Shown here: positions 21,301-30,200 of the stretch, piece by piece
How positions within the stretch are numbered: position 1 is the first letter of the stretch
Layout: every line of letters begins with the position of its first letter
Assembly (NCBI GenBank): GCA_025464995.1
Contig: JAODMO010000006.1
Coordinates: 41,705 to 105,704, forward strand
From: Microbacteriaceae bacterium
GTDB taxonomy: Bacteria > Actinomycetota > Actinomycetes > Actinomycetales > Microbacteriaceae
DNA: 64,000 nucleotides
Direction: 5' to 3'
Notes under the pieces: generated by a model
Seen by the model: only the letters and a program-made list of their open reading frames with translations
What the model was told of the DNA's origin: nothing
The model's database searches: none
Translations under genes and position numbers: made by a program

Positions 21301-21617
21301 AGCGTTCCCTCGGAGAGGGTGTACCAGACCTTCGAACTCGTGGATGCCGCGGTGCCGATGCCCTGCTTCGCGCCGGTCGTCCACGTGGCGTCGTTCCCCG
21401 GCGCCCCCGGCGCGGCGGAAGGCTGCGCGGTCGCTGCCGCCGAGAATGCGGGCGACGCGGGAACGACCGCGGCCCCGGCGGGCGCAGCGGTGCCGACGAC
21501 ACCGAGAGCCGCGGAAAGGAGCGACGCGAGCGCGACGCTCGCGCGCCTGGACGAGACGCGGCGGAACCCCGCGTTCTCACGGACTTCGTATTCGGATATT
21601 GCGCGCGAACGGGACAT
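18321..21617 (-). CDS. Secreted glucodextranase (GH15), multidomain
   Basis: The 1098-residue protein has an N-terminal signal region (RRASVALASLLSAALGVVGTAAPAGA) and then the glucodextranase order: beta-sandwich N domain, GH15 alpha-barrel, an Ig-like B domain (PEQGTTTDQATVTVSGTT) and the C domain (LGSISDPVGDDNGPGTYVYP). Candidate catalytic glutamates are E643 in DGYGEKADG and E696 in IPEQVWDE. Glucodextranases release glucose from alpha-1,6 and related glucans outside the cell. The ATG at 21617 has a GGAGAA site; a 62-codon upstream extension lacks one. It probably supplies glucose in keeping with the maltokinase pathway nearby, though the genes are far apart. Confidence 0.88.
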   Translation of the reverse strand: MSRSRAISEYEVRENAGFRRVSSRRASVALASLLSAALGVVGTAAPAGAAVVPASPAFSAAATAQPSAAPGAPGNDATWTTGAKQGIGTAASTSSKVWYTLSEGTLGEIYYPRVDVANSRSLELIVTDNRTFADRESTDTTHSVELVDPRALVYRQVNTDTDGRYEISKTYFTDPDRSTVLIDVELRSLDGGRYTVYAQYDPSLANSGMHDSGRTERGALVAEDTSGTEPVASALIADRTFSATSTGFSGVSDGWTDLADDFDLDNTYPAAADGNVVQTARLKLHGSRRTLSGTIALGFGASTDEAVDAARASLRGGTNRERASYVRGWHRYLDSLDRLPESVRRDRALSTQYTVAAMTLKAHEDKTYRGANIASLTVPWGEAQNANEAGVGGYHLVWARDLYEVATAQLAIGDADAANRSLDYLFTVQQKPDGSFPQNTLLDGTPYWTGLQLDEVAFPIVLAWQLGRTDADTWNDHVKKAADFLVSHGPSTPQERWEEEGGYSPSTIAAEIAGLVAASDIAATNGDEGAAAIYAGVADDWQRRVESWTFTTTGPLGDGSYFERIDNNGDPDDGATLSINNGGGDFDERAIVDGGFLELVRLGVKPPTDPAVAASLPEIDSTIRVETPNGPMWYRYNHDGYGEKADGSPYDGTGVGRLWPLLTGERGEYELAKGGDASAYLRTMANAANEGYLIPEQVWDETDATTHGFAFGEGTGSATPLAWSMAQFVRLAVSIGEGAPVETPAVVADRYATGSRPVGPTLEVAVPEQGTTTDQATVTVSGTTTAPTVWLGANGTAIRADVTDGAFSATVPLVLGPNAVTAVAVGADGGTTLERRTLTSVNFGTRLGSISDPVGDDNGPGTYVYPTNGAFTAGAFDITALDVYDAGDTVNFVVSLDGVIGNPWGGDQLSVQRVDLYVSPASAAGDPVDARLGTNARLERPFDVVISGSGFATPAVRDASGAVLADATLLVLPEAGQIALTVPKSALGAIDLASAGYQATVMSHADENEGQGGIRPVYSREYWDASAGTSMSWITEYRFGGGAGEYTDANPARDTDSSDANVLDILVPEGSQQAHVLDGEAAAPVVLPFVPLAAGARQ

Positions 21618-21747
21618 CTGTTCTCCATCGGACAGTGCGACCACGGATACACCAGGGTTGTCGGCAGGCCCAGTGAGACCTCGGCGGGTCGACGAATCTG
21701 CCCGCGGTACCGGCTTTGCTCCATCCAACCCCGCAGACGCGATACCG

Positions 21748-21759
21748 GCAACCCCGTTG
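21748..21759 (+). promoter_or_regulatory. GCAACCCCGTTG element upstream of membrane-tailed SDR
   Basis: This resembles the GCAACCCCTTGCG element (differing by an inserted G) and lies 59 bases before the GTG start at 21819. About 20 bases after GCAACC comes GTCGCAGAGGCTGG, which is close to CGTCGAAGGCTGG after the copy at 13317. A shared promoter class is suggested but unproven. Confidence 0.3.
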
Positions 21760-21818
21760 TGCGGGGTTGTGCAGTCGCAGAGGCTGGTGAGGCGAGAGCC
21801 CACCGAGGAGGAAATACC

Positions 21819-23012
21819 GTGTCAAAGAAGAACATCGTCGTCGTCATCACCGGAGCATCGAGCGGGGTCGGCCGGGCGACCGCCCTCCGATTCGCCCGCG
21901 GTGGCGCGAAATTGGTGCTCGCCGCTCGTCGAGGGGCGGCGCTGCGTGACGTCGTGGCCGAGTGTGAGGAGCTCGGAGCATCCGCCATTCCCGTCATGAC
22001 CGATGTGACGGATGCCGCCGCGGTCGAGGCAGTCGCCGTCGTCGCCGTCGCCAACTTCGGGGCCATCGACGTCTGGGTGAATTGCGCCGCGGTGGGTGTG
22101 TACGCCGACTTCAGCACCGTTCCGCTCGCCGACTTCCGTCGAGTGCTCGACGTCAACATCATGGGCTACGTCCACGGAGCGCGTTCAGCGCTCGAGGTGA
22201 TGACCCAGCAGGGGTACGGCACGATCGTCAACGTGTCATCCATCGTCGGAGAGGTGACGCAGCCGTACGCGTCGTCGTACGGGATGTCGAAGGCCGCCGT
22301 TCGCGCGCTCGGCTCCACCCTGCGACAGGAGCTGGGGCTGCAGAAGCAGAAGCACATCCATGTCGTCACGATCCTGCCCCCGACGCTGGACACGCCGTTC
22401 TTCGGGCACGCCGCGAACTACACGGGCAGGGCACTGAGGGCGATGCCGCCCGTGTTCACGCCCGACCAGGTCGCGAAGAAGATCGTCGCGTCGGTGAAGC
22501 ATCCCAAAGGGGAGATCGTCGTCGGAGCCGCCGGAAAGGCTCTCGTTCGACAGCACCGCACGCACCCGGTGTCGGCCGAAGGGCAGATGGCCGTGCTCGT
22601 GGAGAACGGGCAGTTCAAGCGGCGTGAGGGTGCCGACCCGACGGCCGGCAACCTCTACTCGCCGTCTCCGGCGTCGGACGCCGCCGTCACCGGCGGCTGG
22701 CACGGCGAGGGCCGGTCTGCGTCGCGGAAGGTGTTGCTCTGGCTGCTGCTGGCGGGAGCGGGAACGCTCGTCGCACTGTACGTGCTCGGCGGTGACGGCG
22801 GCTCGAGCGGCAAGCACGGCGGGTCGCGCGACGCCCAGACCAAGAAGGCCGTTGCTGCGCTCGTTGCCGCGAAGGTCGCGAAGTCCCGCAAGGGCAGGCT
22901 CGTGAAGCAGCACGGTGGACCGGACGACGCCGCGACGGTGATGAAGAAGACTCAGCGAAACCTCCATGCGATCAACCGGAGCTTGAAGAAGCAGGCAAAG
23001 GCGAACCGGTAG
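21819..23012 (+). CDS. SDR-family oxidoreductase with C-terminal membrane anchor
   Basis: The GTG at 21819 follows GAGGAGGAA with five bases between. The 397-residue protein has a classical SDR core (ITGASSGVGRAT, NCAAVG in place of NNAG, and YGMSK as the catalytic YxxxK), then a linker with GNLYSPSPAS, one hydrophobic helix (VLLWLLLAGAGTLVALYVLGG) and a lysine-rich tail of about 75 residues. It is therefore probably tethered to the membrane. The linker signature GNLY-x-P recurs in the paralogue at 33601. The substrate is unknown. A 43-residue acidic gene follows downstream. Confidence 0.85.
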   Translation: MSKKNIVVVITGASSGVGRATALRFARGGAKLVLAARRGAALRDVVAECEELGASAIPVMTDVTDAAAVEAVAVVAVANFGAIDVWVNCAAVGVYADFSTVPLADFRRVLDVNIMGYVHGARSALEVMTQQGYGTIVNVSSIVGEVTQPYASSYGMSKAAVRALGSTLRQELGLQKQKHIHVVTILPPTLDTPFFGHAANYTGRALRAMPPVFTPDQVAKKIVASVKHPKGEIVVGAAGKALVRQHRTHPVSAEGQMAVLVENGQFKRREGADPTAGNLYSPSPASDAAVTGGWHGEGRSASRKVLLWLLLAGAGTLVALYVLGGDGGSSGKHGGSRDAQTKKAVAALVAAKVAKSRKGRLVKQHGGPDDAATVMKKTQRNLHAINRSLKKQAKANR

Positions 23013-23157
23013 TCACTCGTCACACAGAGGCCGATCGACAGGCGACAGCGTTACCGCAGGCTCGACGGTGTGTCCATAGCCCGCCGCGTTCTCGACTCGA
23101 AAGCTACGTTGGACGCGTGACGCCGGATCCGCTCGGCGTCGCAGACAGGAGCACTTC

Positions 23158-23289
23158 ATGAGCACCACACCTCCGGAAGATCCGACGCAACGACCGCAGG
23201 CGCCGGCGCAACCGTCCGACCCGACGACTGTCGACCCCGAGACGGGTACCGACCCCAGCGGCACGCCGGTAGAGAACCCCTCGGGCTGA
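23158..23289 (+). CDS. Small proline- and acid-rich protein, 43 aa
   Basis: An ACAGGAG site lies six bases before the ATG at 23158 and a hairpin follows the stop, so this reads as a complete small transcription unit. The product is proline, threonine, aspartate and glutamine rich (PPEDPTQRPQAPAQPSD) and should be unstructured. No family was recognised. It lies 145 bases downstream of the membrane-tailed SDR and could be co-transcribed with it. Short length makes the call uncertain. Confidence 0.55.
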   Translation: MSTTPPEDPTQRPQAPAQPSDPTTVDPETGTDPSGTPVENPSG

Positions 23290-23307
23290 TTCGCGATTCC
23301 ACGTCCT

Positions 23308-23335
23308 GGTCGATGGTCCTCCGGGGCCATCGACC
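23308..23335 (+). terminator. Hairpin after the 43-aa gene
   Basis: GGTCGATGGTCC pairs with GGGCCATCGACC around a TCCG loop, giving a 12-bp stem with one T-G wobble. It begins 18 bases after the stop codon at 23289. No T run follows, so it is a GC-rich hairpin of the kind common in Actinobacteria. Confidence 0.65.
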
Positions 23336-23429
23336 CTCAGACCTCCCGGCCCGTCGGCGGTTCCCGACGCAGCGTCGCCGAAGCGATTCTCGAGACCACT
23401 CAGGTGCGCCCTGCCGCACGCCGAGTGCA

Positions 23430-23570
23430 CTCGATGTTCCCGTCACCGGGATGGCGGATCTCCACCCGGGTCTGATGTCGCAGGCCACGGCACGGCTGAC
23501 ACAGGTCGTCTCACTCAGCGGCGACGGCGGGCTCACCATGCTCATGGGCGGACTCGAACGCGCGTCACCT
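23430..23570 (+). pseudogene. Fragment resembling a thiamine-diphosphate enzyme (pyruvate oxidase type)
   Basis: One frame reads DVPVTGMADLHPG and then TQVVSLSGDGGLTMLMGGL. The GDGG with flanking SLS and TMLMG matches the thiamine diphosphate and magnesium binding motif of pyruvate oxidase, acetolactate synthase and relatives. Only about 45 codons are recognisable, with no start, no N-terminal domains, and shadow-like sequence on either side. It is best read as the relic of a deleted gene between the small acidic gene and the convergent penicillin-binding protein gene. Confidence 0.5.
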
Positions 23571-23602
23571 GCCCGGCACCTGGACCTGGACCTGCAGCGG
23601 CG

Positions 23603-25873
23603 CTACGGCTCGACCGGGGGAGCGGTGGGAACTGGGGCCGCCGGAGTGGTCGGCGTCGGCGCCGGCGTTGACGGCTTCCGCACGTTGCCCCGGCCATTGA
23701 CGAGCGCCGGATCTGGCTCCGGGAAGTCGCCGCCGCGGTAGTCCGGGTTCGCGTTGAACGACTGCAGCATCGCCTTGAAGACGACGAACTTGATGTTCGC
23801 GCCGTTCGTACCCGCGATCGTCACCCGCCGAAGGCTCTGTTCGCCCCCGGGGTTCTTCGCCGTCCGCTTCGCCGGGTCGCCCTTGATGTTGCCGACCCAC
23901 ACGGCCATGGCCATCTTCGTGGTCGCGCCGATCAACCAGTTCTGGTACGAGCCGTCGGTCGTGCCGGTCTTGCCCATGATGGGCACGCCGTCGCGCGGGT
24001 TCGCCGAGACCGCCGTGCCGCCGCCCTGGAAGACGCTCTCGAGCGCGTACGCGTCGGTCGCCGCGATGTTGGCCGCGATGGCTGTCGTGCAGTCGGGGGC
24101 CTGGCCACCGAGCTCCTCGCCCTCGGCACTGACGATGCGGTCGACCGCGATCGGAGCGCAGTACGTGCCGCCGGCCGCGATGGTCGCGATGGCATTGGCC
24201 ATCGTCAGCGGCGCTATCTGGTTGGTGCCGAGAATCGACGAGGGGAAGGTGTCGAGCGGCTTGCCGTCGGCGCGGTGAACGCCCATCGACTCCGCGACAT
24301 CCCGGATCTCGCAGAGGTCGAGCTTCTGCGCCATGCTCGCGAACGCGCCGTTGACCGACCTCGCCGTCGCCGAGATGACGCTCTGCATGCCGCCCTCGTT
24401 TGACGTGTCGTTGCCCACGGGGAACGGATCGCCAGCACCGGCGACGCCGTCACACTTGAACTGTGAGGCCGGGATGGTCCGTTCCGAACCGTTCACCGTC
24501 TCGCGCACCGTGTGACCGGCCTGCAGCCACCGGGTCAGCGTGAAAATCTTGTAGGTCGAACCGGTCTGGAAGCCGGCCGATTCGCCGAACTCCTTGTCCG
24601 TGCTGAAATTGACGGATGTCTCGGCCGGCGTCGCGGCGGGGGTGTTGTTGAAGCTCTTGTTCTGGGCCATCACGACGATTCGGCCCGTGCCGGGCTGTAC
24701 CGCGACAGCGGCCGATCCGAGCGCGAAGCGGGCCTCCGTCGCGGGAGCACGGGCGTCGATCTGCTGCTGCGCGACATCCTGCTGGTTGAGGTCGAGGGTG
24801 GTGTAGATCTGGTAGCCGCCGCGGGTCCAGTTGGCTTTGCGCTCCTCGGCGTCGGCGCCGAGCGCTGTGAGGTAGGGCACATTGCGCACCACGTAGTCGC
24901 AGAAGAATTTCGCGTCGGAGGCGTAGAGGCACCCGTTTGTCGGGTCCTGCAGCTTCACATACGACTCGATCGGGGTCGCCACTGCCTCGTCGTGCTGCGC
25001 CTGCGTGACTTGCTTCAGCTCGAGCATGTTGCCGAGGATGAGGTCGCGGCGCTCCTTGTTCTTCGGGTAGTTCGCTGGGTCGCCCAGGTTGTACGAGTCG
25101 GGGGTCTGCACGATCGCGATGAGACTCGCGCTCTGCGCGAGCGAGAGATCCTTCGCCGACAGGCTGTAATACCGCTCGGAGGCGGCCTCCACGCCGTAGG
25201 TCGCACGACCGAAGCCGGCGAGGTTGAGATACGCGAGGAGGATCTCCTTTTTCGTGTAGCGCTTGTCGAGCGAGATGGCGAGGCGCATCTCCTCGACCTT
25301 GCGCGCCGGCGACTTGCGGATCGCGTCCTTGTAGGCGGCGGCGCGCGCCTCCTCGGTGTCGAGCTGCTGCGACTCGGTGATGCGGATGTTCTTCACGAGC
25401 TGCATGGCGATAGTGGAACCGCCCGAATCGCCAGAACCGGTGAGGTAGCCGAAGGCGGCACGCGTGAGCGACTGGGGGTCGATTCCGCCGTGCTCGTAGT
25501 AGCGGCGGTCTTCCCCGGCGACTGCCGCATCCTTGAGAAAGGGGGAGACCTCCTCCCACGTGAGATCTTCGCGGTTCTGGTCATAGACGTCGGCGATGCG
25601 TACCGGCTGGCCGTCGCGGGTGGCGTAGATCTCGTTGCGCTGCTCGTGTCCGCCGAGTTCGATGTCTGCGGGGAGGGACTCGAAGGCCTGGATCGAGTCG
25701 CGCACCGTCACGCCCGTGACGGCGGCGATCGGGGTGACGGCTGTCGCCACGAGGGCTCCGGCGATGACGCTTGCAACGAGCATGCCGCCCAAGGCACGAG
25801 CGAGACTGCGCCAGCTGTTGTCATGCTCATGGCCGGTCAGCCCGCCATCAAACGGCGAAGTTCTGTCAAACAT
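23603..25873 (-). CDS. Class A penicillin-binding protein (bifunctional transglycosylase/transpeptidase)
   Basis: The 756-residue protein has an N-terminal membrane anchor (about residues 27-52), a GT51 glycosyltransferase domain with EDRRYYEHGG (121-130) and GGSTIAMQLVKN (151-162), and a transpeptidase with S439-T-Y-K442, S506-V-N508 and K635-T-G-T. All catalytic motifs are present. It polymerises and cross-links peptidoglycan outside the membrane and is a beta-lactam target. The C-terminus is a proline, threonine and alanine tail. It is transcribed alone; the cupin gene lies upstream on the same strand with a 176-base gap. Confidence 0.93.
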   Translation of the reverse strand: MFDRTSPFDGGLTGHEHDNSWRSLARALGGMLVASVIAGALVATAVTPIAAVTGVTVRDSIQAFESLPADIELGGHEQRNEIYATRDGQPVRIADVYDQNREDLTWEEVSPFLKDAAVAGEDRRYYEHGGIDPQSLTRAAFGYLTGSGDSGGSTIAMQLVKNIRITESQQLDTEEARAAAYKDAIRKSPARKVEEMRLAISLDKRYTKKEILLAYLNLAGFGRATYGVEAASERYYSLSAKDLSLAQSASLIAIVQTPDSYNLGDPANYPKNKERRDLILGNMLELKQVTQAQHDEAVATPIESYVKLQDPTNGCLYASDAKFFCDYVVRNVPYLTALGADAEERKANWTRGGYQIYTTLDLNQQDVAQQQIDARAPATEARFALGSAAVAVQPGTGRIVVMAQNKSFNNTPAATPAETSVNFSTDKEFGESAGFQTGSTYKIFTLTRWLQAGHTVRETVNGSERTIPASQFKCDGVAGAGDPFPVGNDTSNEGGMQSVISATARSVNGAFASMAQKLDLCEIRDVAESMGVHRADGKPLDTFPSSILGTNQIAPLTMANAIATIAAGGTYCAPIAVDRIVSAEGEELGGQAPDCTTAIAANIAATDAYALESVFQGGGTAVSANPRDGVPIMGKTGTTDGSYQNWLIGATTKMAMAVWVGNIKGDPAKRTAKNPGGEQSLRRVTIAGTNGANIKFVVFKAMLQSFNANPDYRGGDFPEPDPALVNGRGNVRKPSTPAPTPTTPAAPVPTAPPVEP

Positions 25874-26049
25874 TGTGTCGTGTCCCCTGATTCGCGATGA
25901 CTGAGCGGGCGTTCATCCGAGTCAGCTGAATCGCTGCTCCCCGGCAGCATCAGCGACGCCAGTCATCCGCATCAACCATAGGCATGTCGGCTGGGCATTG
26001 GCCACGGCACGCGCGATGGCGCAGAACTCGCTACAATCTCGCAGGTTCG

Positions 26050-26394
26050 CTAGTCCTCGCCGCCCAGCGTCTTCACGACCGTAAGCAGGAGAACCGAGTC
26101 TTCGACGATCTCGACGGCGTTCGATCCTTCGGGGATGATCATCAGGTCGCCGGGGGAGCCGTTCCACGACACGTCGCCCGACCACAGCAGCACACGGCCC
26201 TCGATCACCTGCAGCGTCGCCTCTCCGGGATTCTCGTGCTCCGACATCCACTCGCCGGCACGCATCGCGATGAGTGTCTGGCGCAGCCGGTGCTCGTGAC
26301 CGCCGTAGACCGTGCTGGCGCTCCGACCGCTCGAGGCCTCGAGCGCCTGGCGGAGTTCGTTGCGGGCGAGAGCCGTGAGAGACGTCTTCTGCAT
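26050..26394 (-). CDS. Cupin domain-containing protein
   Basis: The 114-residue product is a single cupin barrel, with WMSEHENPGEATLQVIEGRVLLWSGD in the first motif and GDLMIIPEGSNAVEI in the second. The classical metal ligands are reduced to a histidine and a glutamate in the first motif and none clear in the second, so metal-dependent catalysis is doubtful and a ligand-binding role fits better. A GAAGGAA site precedes the ATG at 26394. No partner gene is indicated. Confidence 0.82.
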   Translation of the reverse strand: MQKTSLTALARNELRQALEASSGRSASTVYGGHEHRLRQTLIAMRAGEWMSEHENPGEATLQVIEGRVLLWSGDVSWNGSPGDLMIIPEGSNAVEIVEDSVLLLTVVKTLGGED

Positions 26395-26494
26395 GTCGTT
26401 CGTTCCTTCGCTGGTCGAACCTGTCGGAATTTCGAGAGGGACGGATGCCGCCATCCGTCGTCGTGCTGTCAAGTATGTCGCGCGGGGCGCACCG

Positions 26495-26881
26495 CTACTC
26501 GTCCGACTCGTCCGACATCTCGGTGGTGATACCCAGCGCGTAGAGGCGCGAACGGATGGCGGCCGGCTGGCGCTCGAACATCTCCGAGAGCTGTACGCGG
26601 GTCATGCCCTTCGCGTGGGCGTCCCTGAGGCGATCGTCTTCCGCGTCTGTCCAGAGTTCGAAGGCGCGAGGGTGCTCGGTGCGGGCGCGGTCGACGGCTC
26701 TCTCGACGCCCCCGTCGCCCCCGTGTTCGTCGTGGGAGGCGGTTAGACCCTCGATGTCGGCACTCGGATGACTCGTGATCGCGAGGCCCTGCGACCAGAA
26801 CCACACCATCCCCTCGTCGAAGGTGATGCGGTCGGCGTTGATCTCCTGTGATCGACCGTTGCTCAGCGCGACGTGGAACAT
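26495..26881 (-). CDS. Small protein with C-terminal helix-turn-helix-like domain
   Basis: The ATG at 26881 is preceded by AGAGGGGAA. The first 40 of 128 residues form a short beta-rich part (MFHVALSNGRSQEINADRI), a charged linker follows, and the last 45 residues read ELWTDAEDDRLRDAHAKGM, then QLSEMFERQPAAIRSRLYALGI. That end has the tri-helical form of SANT-like or helicase-associated DNA-binding segments: a tryptophan-led helix, then a recognition helix rich in arginine. DNA binding is an inference from this pattern. No operon partner is evident. Confidence 0.65.
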   Translation of the reverse strand: MFHVALSNGRSQEINADRITFDEGMVWFWSQGLAITSHPSADIEGLTASHDEHGGDGGVERAVDRARTEHPRAFELWTDAEDDRLRDAHAKGMTRVQLSEMFERQPAAIRSRLYALGITTEMSDESDE

Positions 26882-26940
26882 GGCGTTTCCCCTCTCTCGG
26901 TTCCGGCCCTCGAGGGCCGGATCTCTCCACTTACGGACGT

Positions 26941-27165
26941 CTACAGCTCGAGGCTCATCCCGGCCGGTCTGGTGTCGGTCGCCGCGCCGGGTCTGGTCCT
27001 CGCGCCGGCGAGCTCGGCCGCACCGGTGGCGTCGAAGACCGCCGCAGGCGGCTCGAAGTACTGGCACGAGCATCCGCGGGGGTCGCCGCGCGTCGCGAAG
27101 ACGGACTGCGCGTCGGCCCAGGGGATGTCGGAGGCAGACCACACGGTGATCGTCGATTCGGACAT
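26941..27165 (-). pseudogene. Truncated GNAT acetyltransferase, N-terminal fragment
   Basis: Residues 1-40 of this 74-codon frame (VWSASDIPWADAQSVFATRGDP, then CSCQYF) match the N-terminus of a common actinobacterial GNAT family whose members carry the acetyl-CoA domain afterwards. Here the sequence turns into low-complexity TRPGAATDTRPAG and stops, and no acetyl-CoA motif follows. It is most likely a decayed gene. A short free-standing protein is possible but less likely. Confidence 0.55.
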
Positions 27166-27286
27166 GTTCGAGGGTAGCGACGAAGCACCCGTCCGGGTCA
27201 ACCGGGTGGGGCCGATTTCGCGCCGCTGTCGGTCGCGCGCGCTAGCCTGACCGGAGCTCCCTGAAGAGCGACCCCGAGGAGAGCCC

Positions 27287-30200
27287 GTGATCCTGTTCGA
27301 CCCCGCCACCGTCGTCTACTCGGCAAGCGACCTCACCGCGGCGTCGAACTGCGAATGGGCGCTGATGCGCAAGCTTGACGCCAAGCTCGGGCGCATCGAC
27401 GCGGTCGTGGAGGTCGAAGACGACATGCTGAAGCGCACCGGCCTCCTCGGCGACGCCCACGAACTCCGCACCCTCGACGAACTGCGCGCCACAAGGCAGG
27501 TGGTGGAGATCGGACGACCAGACAGCGTTCGAGACATCCAGGAGGTGGCGGATGCGACGACCCGCGCATTCGCGGAGGGTGCCGAGGTGGTGTTCCAGGC
27601 GGCGTTCTTCGACGGCCGCTTCCTCGGCTACGCCGACTTCATCATCCGCACCGGTGACGACGCGCACGGTCGCCCCCAGTACGAGGTCTACGACACCAAG
27701 CTCGCGCGGCGCGCCAAGATCACCGCGCTGCTGCAGCTCGCCGCGTACAGCGAGCAGCTTCACCTGCTCGGGGTCTCGACGGGTGAGCGGGTTCACCTCA
27801 TCCTCGGCGACGGTGTGACGAGTTCGCACCGGCTCGACGAGATCCTTCCCGTGTACCGGAAGCGCCGTGCCCGACTCGAGGCGATCATCGACGGCCGCCT
27901 CTCCGATGACGAGCCCACCTATTGGGGCGATCCCCGGTACGCGGCGTGCGGTCGGTGCGCGGCGTGCGAGCAGCAGGTCGAGCTGCACCACGACGTGCTG
28001 CTCGTCGCCGGGTTGCGCGGCACCCAGCGCGCGCGGCTCCGCGCCGCCGGCGTCGAGACCATCGAACAGCTCGCGGCCCGGAGCACACCCGTCGACGGCC
28101 TCTCCGAGTCGACGCTCACGGGCCTGCGCGACCAGGCCGCCGTACAGCTCGAGAGCGGCGCGGGCCCGGCGCCCGCGTGGCGGGTTGCGAACCCGTCGGC
28201 TCTCGCCGCCATCCCCGCCCCCGACGACGGCGACATCTTCTTCGACTTCGAGGGTGACCCGCTGTACCGGGAGGACAACGCGTGGGGGCTCGACTACCTG
28301 TTCGGGCTCATCGAGACGGACGGGACCTTCGTTCCCTTCTGGGCGCACTCGCTCGCCGAGGAGCGCCTCGCTCTCATCGCGTTTCTCGACTACCTCTCCG
28401 CCCGACGTGCGGCACACCCGCGGATGCACGTGTACCACTACGCCTCCTACGAGCGCACCCACCTCCTCTCGCTCGCGGCCCGGCATGGCTACGGCGAGGA
28501 GATCGTCGACGACCTGCTGCGCAACAACGTGCTCGTCGACCTCTACCCGGTGGTGAAGCAGGGGCTGCGCATCGGCAGCCGGAGCTATTCGCTCAAGAAG
28601 CTCGAGCCGTTGTACATGGACGTGAAGCGTGACGGTGTCGCGAACGCGGCCGACTCGATCACGGAGTACGTGCGGTTCCGTGAGCTTCTCGACGGCGGCG
28701 ACACGGATGCCGCGGCATCCGTCATCGCTGACATCGCCCGGTACAACGAGTACGACTGCCGCTCGACCCTGAGGCTGCGCGACTGGCTGCTGCAGCGCGC
28801 CGCCGAGAACGCGGCGCCCGCCCCCGTCGTGCTCGACCCGCAGCTCGACATGCCGCTTCCCGTTCCCCTCCGGGAGCCCGACCCGGTGTACCTCGAACTC
28901 GCGGCGCTGCTCGAGGGCATGCGCCCGGCGGATCGCACCCCCGACCAGTCGGCCCTCGCCCTCGCGAGCGCCGCCATCGACTACCACCGGCGCGAGCTCA
29001 AGTCGTTCTGGTGGGACCACTACGCGCGGCTCGCCAATCCCGTCGAAGACTGGGCAGACTCGCGCGACGTGCTCATCGTGTCGTCGGTCGAGGTCGAACG
29101 CGACTGGTACCGAGAGGGGCGACAGCGTTCCGACCGGCGGATCCTGCTCGTCGGCGGCGCCCTCGCCCCCGGCAGTTCGGTCAAGGCTGGGGCGAATCCG
29201 TTCCTCGTGTACGAGGCGCCCTACCCGCCCATTCTCCGCAGCCGCGAGCCGGGGTCACGCACCGCCCACAGCAGGGTGACCGTTCTCGACATCGTCGACG
29301 AGTCGGTCTTCCGCATCGAGGAGGTGCTCGAACGAGACGCACCGCGATACTCCGAGCTGCCGATGGCGTTCACCCCGGCGACCCCGCCGCCCGCGGGCAC
29401 CCAGATAGACGCGATCTCCGGATGGGGACGCCGCGTCCTCGACGCGCTGCCCGAGATGCTCCCGGATGCCGCCCTCGACGTGCTGCGAAGGGTGCCGCCG
29501 CGACGGAAGCCGTCTGAGGGCGGGGACCGCCGCGGCTCCCTGGCGTCCAGCGACGCGCCCGTCTCGGCCGCAGAGCAGATCCGCGACACGCTCCTCCACC
29601 TCGACCACTCCTACCTCGCGGTGCAGGGGCCTCCCGGAACGGGAAAGACCTACACCGGCTCGAAGGTCATCGTCGACCTGGTGCGCGATCACGGCTGGAG
29701 AGTCGGTGTCGTCGCCCAGTCGCACGCGGCCGTCGAGAACATGCTCGCGAGCATCGTCGCGGCCGGCCTCGACCCCGGCCGCGTCGGCAAGAAGCCGAAG
29801 AAGGGTGGCGAGAACGACCCGACCGCGTGGAGCGGGCCCGAGACCGGAGCGGTCGACGCCTTCCCGCACGACGGCGGATTCGTGCTCGGCGGAACCGCGT
29901 GGACGTTCAGCAACGCCCACGCCGTGCCGCGCCATTCCCTCGACCTCCTCGTGATCGACGAGGCGGGGCAGTTCTCGCTCGCGAGCACCATCGCCGCCGC
30001 CGTCTCCGCGGAGCGGCTGCTGCTGCTGGGCGACCCCCAGCAGTTGCCGCAGGTGAGCCAGGGCACACACCCCGAACCCGTCGACGAGTCGGCGCTCGGC
30101 TGGCTCTCGGCGGGTCACAACGTGTTGCCGGCCGAATTCGGGTTCTTCCTCGCCACGAGCTGGCGCATGCACCCCGCCGTCTGTCTTCCCGTGTCGAAGC

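Noticed and set aside
20391..21818. Upstream in-frame extension of the SDR at 21819
   Set aside because: It runs antisense through the glucodextranase gene; the strong ribosome site and family start are at 21819.
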